Shown: positions 1 through 8,301 of the stretch, piece after piece
How positions within the stretch are numbered: the stretch's first letter is position 1
Layout of the letters: the number at the start of each line of letters is the position of its first letter
Assembly (NCBI GenBank): GCA_021805205.1
Contig: JAJZFV010000043.1
Coordinates: 186,001 to 250,000, forward strand
Origin: Actinomycetes bacterium
GTDB lineage: Bacteria > Actinomycetota > Acidimicrobiia > Acidimicrobiales > Acidimicrobiaceae
Length of the DNA stretch: 64,000 nt
Direction: 5' to 3'
Translations under genes and position numbers: made by a program
The notes under the pieces: model-generated
The model's database searches: none
Told to the model about the DNA's origin: nothing
Seen by the model: only the letters and a program-made list of their open reading frames with translations

Positions 1-103
1 AACACTCAAAGTGGCATGCACTAGTACCATATGGCCCTGAGGTGTTGTAGTCTAGAAACGGAGTTGAATCTACCCATTCACCAAAGAGGGGCATACCGGT
101 AAG

Positions 104-253
104 ATGGCAAAGAATGCTGCTGATGAGTTGAAAGACCTGATCTACACAGGTGTCGGCTTTGCCTTACTCAGCTTCCAAAAAGCAATGGTTGCGCGAAATG
201 ACATAGAAAAAGAGGCTAGGAAGCTCCTAGGTCTTCTCTCCAATAGGAGATAA
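104..253 (+). CDS. Small conserved-looking protein of 49 residues, function unknown
   Basis: A short open frame starts at ATG 104 after a purine-rich AGAGGGG about 12 bases upstream and ends at TAA 251-253. The product begins MAKNAADELKDLIYTGVGF and has one short hydrophobic patch (roughly residues 14-25) followed by a charged helix-like tail rich in Lys, Arg and Glu. It resembles small actinobacterial proteins with an N-terminal 'DL.Y..VGF..L.FQKA' helix, but I cannot name a family. Its last 38 bases overlap the 3' end of the convergent rmd gene, so the two transcripts are antisense there. It could also be a chance frame, but codon use and amphipathic pattern look coding. Confidence 0.5.
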   Translation: MAKNAADELKDLIYTGVGFALLSFQKAMVARNDIEKEARKLLGLLSNRR

Positions 254-1130
254 CCTCGCGGAGCGTCTCTTCAATACTGAACTTAGGTTCAAAACCCAAC
301 TCATTGGAGATGCGAGAGGAGTCCCCTACAATTCTCATTACTTCCACCGGGCGCAAAAGCTCAGGTGATACCGAGGCCTTAACTCGGTCGCCATCGATGG
401 CTATTAACATTTGGACAACCTCCTCTATCTTTCTTCCGACTCCCGAGGAGATGTTGTAGGTATCGAAAGAGGTATCAGAGACCGCCAAAAGTCGATACGC
501 TCGGACAACATCTCGGACGTCCAAAAAGTCTCGTGTAGCGCCCAAATTTCCAACCGCGATTTCGCTCTCTCCCGAAATTCGCGCATCACAAATCCTTTTA
601 GCTATCGCTGAAACCAGGAAGTTGGACGATTGATTGGGGCCTATATGGTTGAAAGGTCGAGCTACAACTGTTTTTATTCCGAAGGCTCGTCCGTACTGCA
701 AAACGTAGGTTTCAGCAGCCGCCTTTGAAGACGCATATGGTGAAAGTGGTCGAAGAGGAGTCGCTTCATCAATGGCATCGAGATGCGACTGGTTTCCGTA
801 GACCTCCGAAGACGAGACGTAGACCAACTTAACGTTAGGATCAGTCGCCTCGATAGCACGAAGTAGGTTCAGAGTACCCCCAACGTTGACGTTGAGATAC
901 GACATTGGATCCTTCCAACTAGCACCAACGTGGCTCAGCGCAGCGAGATGGAAGATTACCTTTGACTCAGAAGTACCATCCGCAAATTCACTCACAGCCG
1001 ATAGCAGCTGGTCGAAACTTGAGACGTCAACTGTCGGATCTATAGTCGTAGCCGAGACTCCATTCTCAACTAGTTCTTTGAGCAAATAAGGCCCCACGAA
1101 GCCCGACGCACCGGTCACTAATGCTCGCAT
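216..1130 (-). CDS. rmd: GDP-6-deoxy-D-mannose reductase (Rmd-like SDR)
   Basis: This 304-residue extended short-chain dehydrogenase would reduce GDP-4-keto-6-deoxy-D-mannose to GDP-D-rhamnose in the cytoplasm. Visible motifs are the N-terminal NAD(P)-binding GASGFVG, the catalytic SSSEVYG and YASSK (Tyr-xxx-Lys), and the stretch VARPFNHIGPNQ followed by TRDFLDVRDVVRAY, which closely matches Pseudomonas Rmd (from memory of that family). It is the last gene of a minus-strand run behind three GT4 glycosyltransferases, 8 bases after the nearest one. No GDP-mannose 4,6-dehydratase (gmd) is in the window, so the substrate must be made by a gene elsewhere. A different NDP-hexose reductase or epimerase remains possible. 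ATG start at 1130 has GAGGT close upstream. Confidence 0.78.
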   Translation of the reverse strand: MRALVTGASGFVGPYLLKELVENGVSATTIDPTVDVSSFDQLLSAVSEFADGTSESKVIFHLAALSHVGASWKDPMSYLNVNVGGTLNLLRAIEATDPNVKLVYVSSSEVYGNQSHLDAIDEATPLRPLSPYASSKAAAETYVLQYGRAFGIKTVVARPFNHIGPNQSSNFLVSAIAKRICDARISGESEIAVGNLGATRDFLDVRDVVRAYRLLAVSDTSFDTYNISSGVGRKIEEVVQMLIAIDGDRVKASVSPELLRPVEVMRIVGDSSRISNELGFEPKFSIEETLREVISYWREDLGAS

Positions 1131-1138
1131 ACCTCAAC

Positions 1139-2251
1139 CTAACTCTCTAAAATCCGTCTATAAAAATCTAGGTGAGCCAACCCGCTATTCTCCCAGTTGT
1201 ATGCGAGTGAACGCTCTCTCCCCAACTTTGACAGCCTTAGCCTCTCCATTTTTTCATCGCTGACGCCAGCAATTGCATCAGCAATTTCATCGACACTATT
1301 TGGATCAACCAACTTGACGCCGTCGAATGCGTACTCGGCCATAGCTGAGTCTTTTGAGGTGATCAAAGGAGAGCCATAAGCGAGGGCTTCGAGCCCAGGT
1401 AGGCCAAACCCTTCTTCAAGAGAGGGGTACAGAGTACAAAATGCATGTTGGTAGAGAGAGGCGAGTGTAGCATCGTCGACGAAGCCGAGAACTTTGATTC
1501 GTTCGCTATTCACGGCAGAGGAGATCAGGTTCGCGAAATTATCCATGTTCCAACCTTTGAGGCCAACCAAAACTAGATAGCGCTGTGATCTGGCTTTAAC
1601 GTAAGCCTCGACTATTCGCTCAAGGTTTTTGCGAGGCTCGATTGTCCCACAGAAGAGAAGGTATCCTGCCTCAGCAGCCTCCTTCCCTACGACAGAGGCG
1701 ATATCAAAACCGTCGGGAGGAGTCACGGTCCTTACACCATGAGGTATCACTTGATGAGGCTGGCTTTGTCCAAAAAGAGCCCTAAATCTCTCGGCCACGA
1801 AGTGAGACGGAAAAATTATCCCGTCGGCAAACTTTGCGGCATGAGCGATCTCCCTTGAGAAGAAGGCCACTTTAGACCTCTCGTGCCATTCCGGGTGGTC
1901 GATCAAAGTTGTGTCGTGGACGGTGACGACGATCTTTCCAGAGAACCCCCTTGGCATGGTGTAGTGAATACCATGATGCAGCTTGAATCGGCTCCGACTC
2001 AAAACTCTTCCAAGGACAGCCTTTTCATAAAGCAACCGCGATACTCGATTACTTGGCACCAACTCCCTAGTCCTTGTACCCGTAAGTTCGCCAATTCGCC
2101 TAGCTTCACCTTTAGCAACGATGGCTGTCAAGTCGATGCCAAACTCTTCGGCACGTCTCTGAGCTGCCTTAGCAAATTCAACACCATACCTTCCAGCTCC
2201 GGTTATACGGCGTGGAACGGAAGAGAGGTCGATAGAGATAGCCTGGATCAC
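1139..2251 (-). CDS. GT4-family glycosyltransferase (third of three in tandem)
   Basis: A 370-residue GT-B fold retaining glycosyltransferase. The C-terminal donor-binding half carries GTIEPRKNLERIVEAY and the E-x7-E type signature EEGFGLPGLEALAYG. The N-terminal half contains VTVHDTTLIDHPEWH, a conserved acceptor-side motif in mannosyl- and rhamnosyltransferases. It likely adds one sugar of a lipid-linked polysaccharide repeat at the inner face of the membrane. It starts at GTG 2251, overlapping the stop of the upstream glycosyltransferase by four bases (GTGA), which implies translational coupling. Donor sugar is inferred from the adjoining rmd (GDP-D-rhamnose or GDP-mannose), not shown by sequence. 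Confidence 0.85.
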   Translation of the reverse strand: MIQAISIDLSSVPRRITGAGRYGVEFAKAAQRRAEEFGIDLTAIVAKGEARRIGELTGTRTRELVPSNRVSRLLYEKAVLGRVLSRSRFKLHHGIHYTMPRGFSGKIVVTVHDTTLIDHPEWHERSKVAFFSREIAHAAKFADGIIFPSHFVAERFRALFGQSQPHQVIPHGVRTVTPPDGFDIASVVGKEAAEAGYLLFCGTIEPRKNLERIVEAYVKARSQRYLVLVGLKGWNMDNFANLISSAVNSERIKVLGFVDDATLASLYQHAFCTLYPSLEEGFGLPGLEALAYGSPLITSKDSAMAEYAFDGVKLVDPNSVDEIADAIAGVSDEKMERLRLSKLGRERSLAYNWENSGLAHLDFYRRILES

Positions 2252-3342
2252 TCGTTTGAACCAGCCACTATTTCAGCCAAGCGTTGTCCGGCCTCTTTCC
2301 AAGTCAATTCATTTGACCGAAGGAGGCCTTCACGAACCTGACGTGACCTTGTCGATTCACTAGTTAGCAATTTCACAATTCCATCTGCGATCGATTCCAC
2401 GCTCAATGGATCTACAATCGTGGCAACTTGCTCATCGGTAGAGGGCAATTTAGATGCGACAACAGGAAGTGCGGCGGCCATCGCTTCAAGAGGGGGGAGT
2501 CCGAAACCTTCAAATAGGGGCGCGTAAATCAATAGGGCAGCTCGCTGATAGAGTGCACTCAAAACCCTATCGGTGACCTTGCCCGCAAAGTTTACGCCTC
2601 GACGCTCCCCTCCCTCGCTTCCCCATCCATCAGGGCCAATTACCACCACGGGATACTCACCGCCAAGTAAAGGTCGGGCTTGGTCTATTGCATCAAATAT
2701 CCTTGGTAGGTTTTTTCGCGGTTCAAGCGTTCCAACTACCAATAGAAAAGGCGAGCTAATTCCAAAGTCTAAAAGCAGTTGCTCGGCTCTTTCGAAGTCA
2801 GGATACGGAAGATGGTCTGACCCAGGAAGTACAACATGAATTCGATCTGTCGAAAACCCAGCAGCTTCTAGGTCTTTTGCTGACTCTTCAGACAGAGTTA
2901 TGACTTCAGCCTCACTATTTAGAATAATTTCAAGGCGCCTCTCGTGCCACCGTCGCCCCCGAGGGGTAAAAACCTCAGGTACCTGGCGAAACGCTAAATC
3001 GTAGATTGCAAAAATCGAACGATTAGCTCCCCGAGATAGTGGACCTGCCATTGACAATGAAAGGAGGGTTCCCCCTTCGACCTTGGCAAACGATGGAGCA
3101 ATATCCCACCACCTTGTTGCGATGCGACTATTCCCTTTTGCGTACCTTATTGGGGCTCCGAAGTCCAGAAAGGGGTCTTCACCTACACCAGTCCAAGTCG
3201 ATCCGTAGATCTCAACTACCGGGATAGACGAGAGAATCGTTCCCATGGAGGCCCTTAGGATCTCGCGTGTGTAGACGCCAATCCCCCCAGGAACTACTGC
3301 GTGGAGTTGCTCCGGCACGATAGTCAGCTTGGCAGTAATCAA
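2248..3342 (-). CDS. GT4-family glycosyltransferase (second of three in tandem)
   Basis: A 364-residue GT4 enzyme, paralogous to its two neighbours. It shows GTLEPRKNLPRIFDAI and the signature FEGFGLPPLEAMAAALPVV in the C-terminal Rossmann half. The N-terminal half has GGIGVYTREILR, typical of the acceptor site loop. A TTG start at 3342 is supported by AGGTAG six bases upstream; the upstream gene ends six bases away, so the three glycosyltransferases form one transcript. Conservation of the fold with divergence of the N-terminal halves suggests three different acceptor linkages in one polysaccharide. Exact linkage and donor cannot be read from the sequence. Confidence 0.85.
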   Translation of the reverse strand: MITAKLTIVPEQLHAVVPGGIGVYTREILRASMGTILSSIPVVEIYGSTWTGVGEDPFLDFGAPIRYAKGNSRIATRWWDIAPSFAKVEGGTLLSLSMAGPLSRGANRSIFAIYDLAFRQVPEVFTPRGRRWHERRLEIILNSEAEVITLSEESAKDLEAAGFSTDRIHVVLPGSDHLPYPDFERAEQLLLDFGISSPFLLVVGTLEPRKNLPRIFDAIDQARPLLGGEYPVVVIGPDGWGSEGGERRGVNFAGKVTDRVLSALYQRAALLIYAPLFEGFGLPPLEAMAAALPVVASKLPSTDEQVATIVDPLSVESIADGIVKLLTSESTRSRQVREGLLRSNELTWKEAGQRLAEIVAGSNE

Positions 3343-3348
3343 ATCGAT

Positions 3349-4494
3349 CTACCTCTGTTTTGGTCTACTTCGAATTGCCCTCTTGTAAAGGTCGAGCATC
3401 GATGCAGCACTTTTTTCCCAAGTGTAGTTGGAGGCCTGAGCTTTTCCTTGGAGTAGCAATTCAGGCAAACGATTTACATCCTCAAAGACCCTATTGATCT
3501 GCTTTGCTAGCCCATCGGCATCACCAACCTCGAAGTAGAGCGCCCCTTCTCCCAAAACTTCTGGAAGAGATCCGGCACGAGTCGAAATTACTGGCGTTTC
3601 TAGGGACATTGCTTCAACAGGTGGAAGACCAAAACCTTCATATAACGATGAATAGACGAAGACTTGAGCATGACTAAGGAGGTAGTAACGAGTGGCGTCC
3701 TGTACATAACCACTCAAAATAACGCGATCTCTAAAGAGCGACGAATCGACTGCCCTTCTAAAGCCATCGCTACCCCAACCGTCTCCACCAGCAATTACCA
3801 ATAGCAGATCAGGATACTCCGCTGCGATTTGTTCGTATCCACGTAGAAGGGTGAGAAAGTCTTTTCGAGGTTCAATGGTACCAAGTCCAAGGACGAAGGG
3901 TCTTCCTCCGATTCTCAAGGTCAAATCATTCTCTAAATCCTGTGTTGCAGCGAGTAAGTTCTCTGGAATTTCAAGAGAGCCATGGTGAATTGCCACGACA
4001 CGGTCTTTTGATACTCGAAAGTTTTCAACTACTTCATCGGCGACGAATTGAGATGGTGTATGAACAAATGCCCCACTATTTATAGCTTTTTGGATCAACC
4101 TAGGGAACTCTAAAGTTGCAGGAGCAGCTATTTCCGGGTACTTCAAAGGGGTCAGATCATGAACTGTTACTACCCGTGCGCCTGCTCTACTTGGTGGAAC
4201 TACAAAGTTAGTTCCATGCACTACCTCGAACGACTCCGTGAAGTTATCTAGAGCCGGAAAGTTCGACATAGACCAAAGACGATGCAATGGGCGTGCAGGC
4301 ATAGCCCTTGAAGATGGAACCTTTATCCCACCCATGAACTCAGATAATCTATTTCTTCCTCTCCAGCTGATCGCAAATGGGATCAAATCCACATCTGAAC
4401 GTTCATTTAGGGCGAGTGCTAAATTGAGACAAAACTCACCTACGCCAGTCCTTTGACCCAAAAGGGCCGTTGCCTCATAGGCGACTCTAACCAC
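3349..4494 (-). CDS. GT4-family glycosyltransferase (first of three in tandem)
   Basis: A 381-residue GT4 enzyme and first gene of the four-gene minus-strand operon ending in rmd. Motifs are GTIEPRKDFLTLLRGYEQI and YEGFGLPPVEAMSLETPVI. Near the N-terminus GQRTGVGEFCLNLALAL forms the GVG-type loop, and VTVHDLTPLKYPE matches the same motif in the neighbouring enzymes. The GTG start at 4494 follows GAGGGGGATGA, a fair ribosome site. Its promoter should lie in the 151-base divergent gap shared with the nitronate monooxygenase-like gene. Confidence 0.85.
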   Translation of the reverse strand: MVRVAYEATALLGQRTGVGEFCLNLALALNERSDVDLIPFAISWRGRNRLSEFMGGIKVPSSRAMPARPLHRLWSMSNFPALDNFTESFEVVHGTNFVVPPSRAGARVVTVHDLTPLKYPEIAAPATLEFPRLIQKAINSGAFVHTPSQFVADEVVENFRVSKDRVVAIHHGSLEIPENLLAATQDLENDLTLRIGGRPFVLGLGTIEPRKDFLTLLRGYEQIAAEYPDLLLVIAGGDGWGSDGFRRAVDSSLFRDRVILSGYVQDATRYYLLSHAQVFVYSSLYEGFGLPPVEAMSLETPVISTRAGSLPEVLGEGALYFEVGDADGLAKQINRVFEDVNRLPELLLQGKAQASNYTWEKSAASMLDLYKRAIRSRPKQR

Positions 4495-4645
4495 TCATCC
4501 CCCTCGCTCAAAAAGACACCTTCAATACTAGGTCAAAGCCCTAAAAAACCTAAAGCGGAGCAACGGCAATTTGCCAATACGAAAGAGCATTTATCGGCTA
4601 ACTTTGCAGATTAGTTCTTAAATTTTGATGACAAAGAGGTAGATA

Positions 4646-5620
4646 ATGGAAAGCAAGATGTGCAATCGTTTTTTCGAAATTCGAGATTCCTTGCGCCTAC
4701 CCATGATTGGCTCTCCGTTGTTCATAGTTTCAAACCCAAAACTGGTCATAGCCCAAGGGCACTCTGGAATCGTGGGAGCCTTCCCAGCGCTAAATGCGCG
4801 ACCTGCTAGTCAGTTAGATGAGTGGCTATACGAGATCGAAGAGGGTTTAGCTGGCAATCCGATGCCTTACTCGACTCGATACTTCGCCTTAAATCAAATA
4901 GTTCATCGATCCAACAGCAGGTTAGAGCACGACCTCGAAGTTATGGTTGCACACAAAGTACCGATCGTCATTACGTCCCTTGGCGCCCGAGAAGATGTCT
5001 TTGATGCCGTCCACTCATATGGCGGTGTCGCACTTCATGACGTTATTGACGCGACGTTTGCTCGAAAGGCACTTGACAAAGGAGCAGACGGCCTAATTTT
5101 GGTAAGTGCAGGAGCGGGGGGCCACGCTGGATCGCTAAATCCATTCGCCCTTCTAAGTGAAGTAAGACGCTTTTTCGATGGGCCAATCCTCCTCTCTGGA
5201 TCCATTTCAACTGGATCCTCCTTGCTCGGTGCACTTGCAGCAGGAGCCGACATGGGATACGTTGGCTCACCATTCATCGCAACCCACGAAGCGAACGCCG
5301 ACGATCGCTACAAAGAGATGATCGTCTCTTCGAGTGCATCCGATATTGTTTACACCTCTTTCTTCACAGGTGTAAAAGGCAACTATCTCAAAGGGTCAAT
5401 CGAATCAAACGGTCTCGATCCGCTTCAGCTTGAAGAACGCGATCCCAATTCGATGAACTTTGGGGAGGGATCAGGCGAAGCAAAGGCATGGAAGGACATA
5501 TGGGGCGCGGGGCAAGGCGTTGGGGCAATCGACAATGTCACTACAGTTGCTAACCTTATCTCAAAGTTTGAAGTTGAATTTCGATCGGCCAAAGACCGCC
5601 TCAAGGATCTAATCAACTAA
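4646..5620 (+). CDS. Nitronate monooxygenase-like FMN oxidoreductase
   Basis: A 324-residue TIM-barrel flavoprotein of the 2-nitropropane dioxygenase / nitronate monooxygenase family. The N-terminus has the family pattern LRLPMIGSPLFIVSNPKLV; the FMN-phosphate region is seen in ILVSAGAGGHAG and in LLSGSISTGSSLLGALAAGA, then GYVGSPFIATHE. Members oxidise alkyl nitronates or act as NADH-dependent enoyl reductases or quinone reductases, so the true substrate is open. ATG 4646 follows AGAGGTAG at good spacing. It is divergent from the glycosyltransferase operon and upstream of cofD by 54 bases on the same strand, so it could be co-transcribed with the F420 genes. Confidence 0.82.
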   Translation: MESKMCNRFFEIRDSLRLPMIGSPLFIVSNPKLVIAQGHSGIVGAFPALNARPASQLDEWLYEIEEGLAGNPMPYSTRYFALNQIVHRSNSRLEHDLEVMVAHKVPIVITSLGAREDVFDAVHSYGGVALHDVIDATFARKALDKGADGLILVSAGAGGHAGSLNPFALLSEVRRFFDGPILLSGSISTGSSLLGALAAGADMGYVGSPFIATHEANADDRYKEMIVSSSASDIVYTSFFTGVKGNYLKGSIESNGLDPLQLEERDPNSMNFGEGSGEAKAWKDIWGAGQGVGAIDNVTTVANLISKFEVEFRSAKDRLKDLIN

Positions 5621-5674
5621 CCAGGTAAGTCAAGAGAGTTGGCCGCGCGTCATATTCAGTTAGGAAATTAAAAA

Positions 5675-6616
5675 TTGATAACCGTACTATGCGGAGGTGT
5701 TGGAGCGGCCAAATTTCTTGAAGGCCTAACCCACGCCAACGTCGACGAGGAGATCGTCGCTGTCGTAAACGTTGGTGACGACGAAGAGATGTATGGCCTT
5801 CACATATCTCCCGACATTGACACAATTATCTATACCCTCGCAGATTTGGTCGATCGCGAAAGAGGCTGGGGCATTAAAGGTGAAAGTTACCAAAGCCTCG
5901 ATCGCCTTAAGGAGCTAGGGGCGCCGACATGGTTTACCCTCGGCGACCGCGACATCGGGTTGCACCTATTTAGACGGCATCTTTTGGACTCCGGTCACAC
6001 TTTAAGCGAAGTCACCGCTCAATTAACCGAGAGACACAATCTCCCCATTGAGATCCTTCCGTCAACCAATCAAAGACTTAGAACCATGATACTGGCCGAG
6101 GGTGACCCCGATGAACTGCTCACTTTTCAGCGCTACTTCGTCGAACGGCGACACCAGCCAACCGTAAAGGGGATCTTCTTCACCGGATCGGAAAAGGCTA
6201 AGCCCGCCCCCGGAGTAGTAGAAGCGATCGAAGCCTCGAGAGTGGTCATCATTGCGCCATCTAATCCACTTTTATCGATAGCGCCGATACTTTCAATCTC
6301 TCAAATCAGAGATGCTCTGGAAAAAGAGAGGGGTAAGACGGTAGCAATTTCACCAATCGTAGGCGGAAGAGCGATTAAGGGCCCTGCAGATCGAATTCTA
6401 GAATCACTAGGCTATCCTATCTCCCCCGAGGGGGCGGCAAAGGTGTTGGCGCCCTACATTTCAACGATGGTAATCGATTCAGTGGATTTTGACTTAGCTA
6501 AAGGCCTTGAAGACAGTGGACTTCGGGTGGTGGTGACGAACACGATCATGGACGGATTAGAGGCAAAAATAGATCTAGCCAAGCGTGTTCTCAGCGAAAT
6601 GAAGGCGCACTCTTGA
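5675..6616 (+). CDS. cofD: 2-phospho-L-lactate / phosphoenolpyruvyl transferase CofD (FbiA)
   Basis: A 313-residue enzyme that joins the guanylyl-activated phosphoenolpyruvate or phospholactate moiety to Fo in coenzyme F420 synthesis. The N-terminal VLCGGVGAAKFLEGL and the following VVNVGDDEEMYGLHISPD are hallmark CofD motifs, and IAPSNPLLSIAPIL plus VAISPIVGGRAIKGPA are the typical C-terminal signature. The start is TTG 5675, preceded by AGGAA about nine bases upstream. It overlaps cofE by four bases (TTGA), so the two are coupled. The partner that makes its activated substrate (cofC/fbiD) is in this window at 57.9 kb. Confidence 0.93.
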   Translation: MITVLCGGVGAAKFLEGLTHANVDEEIVAVVNVGDDEEMYGLHISPDIDTIIYTLADLVDRERGWGIKGESYQSLDRLKELGAPTWFTLGDRDIGLHLFRRHLLDSGHTLSEVTAQLTERHNLPIEILPSTNQRLRTMILAEGDPDELLTFQRYFVERRHQPTVKGIFFTGSEKAKPAPGVVEAIEASRVVIIAPSNPLLSIAPILSISQIRDALEKERGKTVAISPIVGGRAIKGPADRILESLGYPISPEGAAKVLAPYISTMVIDSVDFDLAKGLEDSGLRVVVTNTIMDGLEAKIDLAKRVLSEMKAHS

Positions 6617-7299
6617 TATCGATAACTCCCGTCTACGAACTTCCCGAATTCCAAAAAGGAATGAACATCGGGGAAGAGATTGTAAAAAACTTTCAACTAC
6701 TCCACAACGACGTGGTTGTTGTCACCTCCAAAGTCGTATCTAAGGCGGAGGGGAGATTGGTAGTGGCACCGTCCAGGAGCGACTTCGAAAAACATGTATT
6801 GTCCGAGTCACGCAGGGTCTTACGGCAACGGGGCGACATGATGATAGTGGAGACCCACCACGGCTTTATCTGCGCCAATGCAGGCATCGATCAATCGAAT
6901 GTACCCGAGGGCTACATTGCGCTCCTTCCAAAGGATTCCGATCGGTCAGCCCGAAGAATCAGGGATCAGATCTATGCGAAATCCGGGGTGAAGGTCGGGG
7001 TGATCGTAAGCGACACCTTTGGAAGAAGTTGGCGCCGGGGCGTCACAGACGTTGCTCTTGGCGTAGCTGGAATAGCAGCAATCGTAGATCTTCGGGGGTC
7101 TTTAGATGCGAACCAACGCGAACTAAAGGTAACCGAAGTTGCAATTGCCGACGAAATTGCATCGGCAGCAGAACTCGTAAAGGGCAAAGCTTCTAGAGTC
7201 GCGGTGGTGGTAGTGAGGGGAGTTGAAGACTCGTACTTTAGAGAGTCCACAGTCTCATCTGAGTTAGTTAGAGTTCCCATCGAAGACCTATTTCGGTAA
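6613..7299 (+). CDS. cofE: Coenzyme F420-0:L-glutamate ligase, single CofE domain
   Basis: A 228-residue enzyme that adds gamma-linked glutamates to F420-0 using GTP. Motifs include VVVTSKVVSKAEGRLV near residue 38, HHGFICANAGIDQSNVPEG, and the metal/substrate motif VSDTFGRSWRRGVTDVALG. Most actinobacterial homologues (FbiB) carry a second C-terminal FMN domain of the nitroreductase fold that reduces dehydro-F420-0. Here the protein ends after the ligase domain, as in archaeal CofE. A free-standing nitroreductase-like protein is encoded at 25.1 kb and might supply the missing activity, which is only an inference. The TTG start overlaps the cofD stop codon. Confidence 0.92.
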   Translation: MISITPVYELPEFQKGMNIGEEIVKNFQLLHNDVVVVTSKVVSKAEGRLVVAPSRSDFEKHVLSESRRVLRQRGDMMIVETHHGFICANAGIDQSNVPEGYIALLPKDSDRSARRIRDQIYAKSGVKVGVIVSDTFGRSWRRGVTDVALGVAGIAAIVDLRGSLDANQRELKVTEVAIADEIASAAELVKGKASRVAVVVVRGVEDSYFRESTVSSELVRVPIEDLFR

Positions 7300-7314
7300 C
7301 TTACGCAACGGTAT

Positions 7315-8301
7315 CTACCTACTCCGCAGCCGTCTATTCACGAATTCAACAGGTCGACTATTGTACCAGTCGACTAAAATCGAAATTCCGTCCCGAATAT
7401 CTATCATAGGCTTCCAGCCTAACTGAGCCTTGGCGCGTTCTATAGAGAGTGCACTCCGCTGGATCTCTCCTACGCGAAGTGGCATTACTCTTGGCCCTAA
7501 AGTTGATCCGGTCGCCCTGGCAACGAGCTCGAATAAGACGTTTATCTGAGTTTCAACGGCAGTACCGACGTTGACTAAAAGACCACCGGCGCTATCCATC
7601 GATCTGATCATCGCATCAACTACATCGGAGACATATACATAGTCACGGGTCGAAGTGCCATCACCAAAGACTTGGCAAGGCCTTCCGGCTAACAGCCGTT
7701 CAGTAAAGGTAGCCACTACACCGGCTTCGCCATGAAATCCCTGGCGAGGACCGTATACATTTGCGAAAACCAGCGCCGTGTACTCTAGGTCATAGATGCT
7801 CCGAAAGATCTCTAGGTAGTCGATTACGGCCCTCTTGGAAGCACCGTAGGGTGAGATCGGCTTAAGTTGGTTTCCTTCGTCGATGGGAAGAAGGTCGAAT
7901 GTTGGGTTCCCATATATAGCCGCACTCGTAGCGTAGATTACCTTCGTGGCCTCGCCGGCCAGAGCGGCTTCCAGTACTCGTATTGAACCAGCCACATTTA
8001 CAGATAGGTCATCAGATGGATTCGATATAGAAGCAGTTACATCGGTTCTAGCTGCGAGATGAAAGATAGTCGAAGGGCGCCGACGTCGAGCCAACTCCAA
8101 AAGTGCAGGCGACCTAATGTCGAGTTGATGTATAAAGATTCGTCCCAGATAATTTTGGCGAGCATTAGTCAAGTTCAATAGCGATCCACTACTCAGATCA
8201 TCAATCACATCGACGATATACCCGAGCTCAAGTAGTCGATCAACGAGGTGGGATCCGATAAATCCCGCACCTCCTGTTACCATTACACGGGGATCGCTCA
8301 A
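7315..8301 (-). CDS. NAD-dependent nucleotide-sugar epimerase/dehydratase (GalE-like)
   Basis: A 328-residue extended SDR. It shows GGAGFIGSHLVDRLLE at the NAD site, the catalytic TSAAIYG and YGASK (Tyr-xxx-Lys), and FANVYGPRQGFHGEAGVVA in the substrate-binding part, the pattern of UDP-glucose 4-epimerase-like proteins. Product specificity (galactose, galacturonate, N-acetylhexosamine) is not readable. The TTG start at 8301 overlaps the stop of the sugar-phosphate nucleotidyltransferase gene by four bases, so they form a two-gene unit. It converges on cofE with only 15 bases between the stops. Confidence 0.85.
   Translation of the reverse strand: MSDPRVMVTGGAGFIGSHLVDRLLELGYIVDVIDDLSSGSLLNLTNARQNYLGRIFIHQLDIRSPALLELARRRRPSTIFHLAARTDVTASISNPSDDLSVNVAGSIRVLEAALAGEATKVIYATSAAIYGNPTFDLLPIDEGNQLKPISPYGASKRAVIDYLEIFRSIYDLEYTALVFANVYGPRQGFHGEAGVVATFTERLLAGRPCQVFGDGTSTRDYVYVSDVVDAMIRSMDSAGGLLVNVGTAVETQINVLFELVARATGSTLGPRVMPLRVGEIQRSALSIERAKAQLGWKPMIDIRDGISILVDWYNSRPVEFVNRRLRSR

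Noticed and set aside
4822-5277. Short frames inside the nitronate monooxygenase-like gene and similar frames in other genes
   Set aside because: They are overlapping shadows of well-supported genes, without ribosome sites or family motifs.
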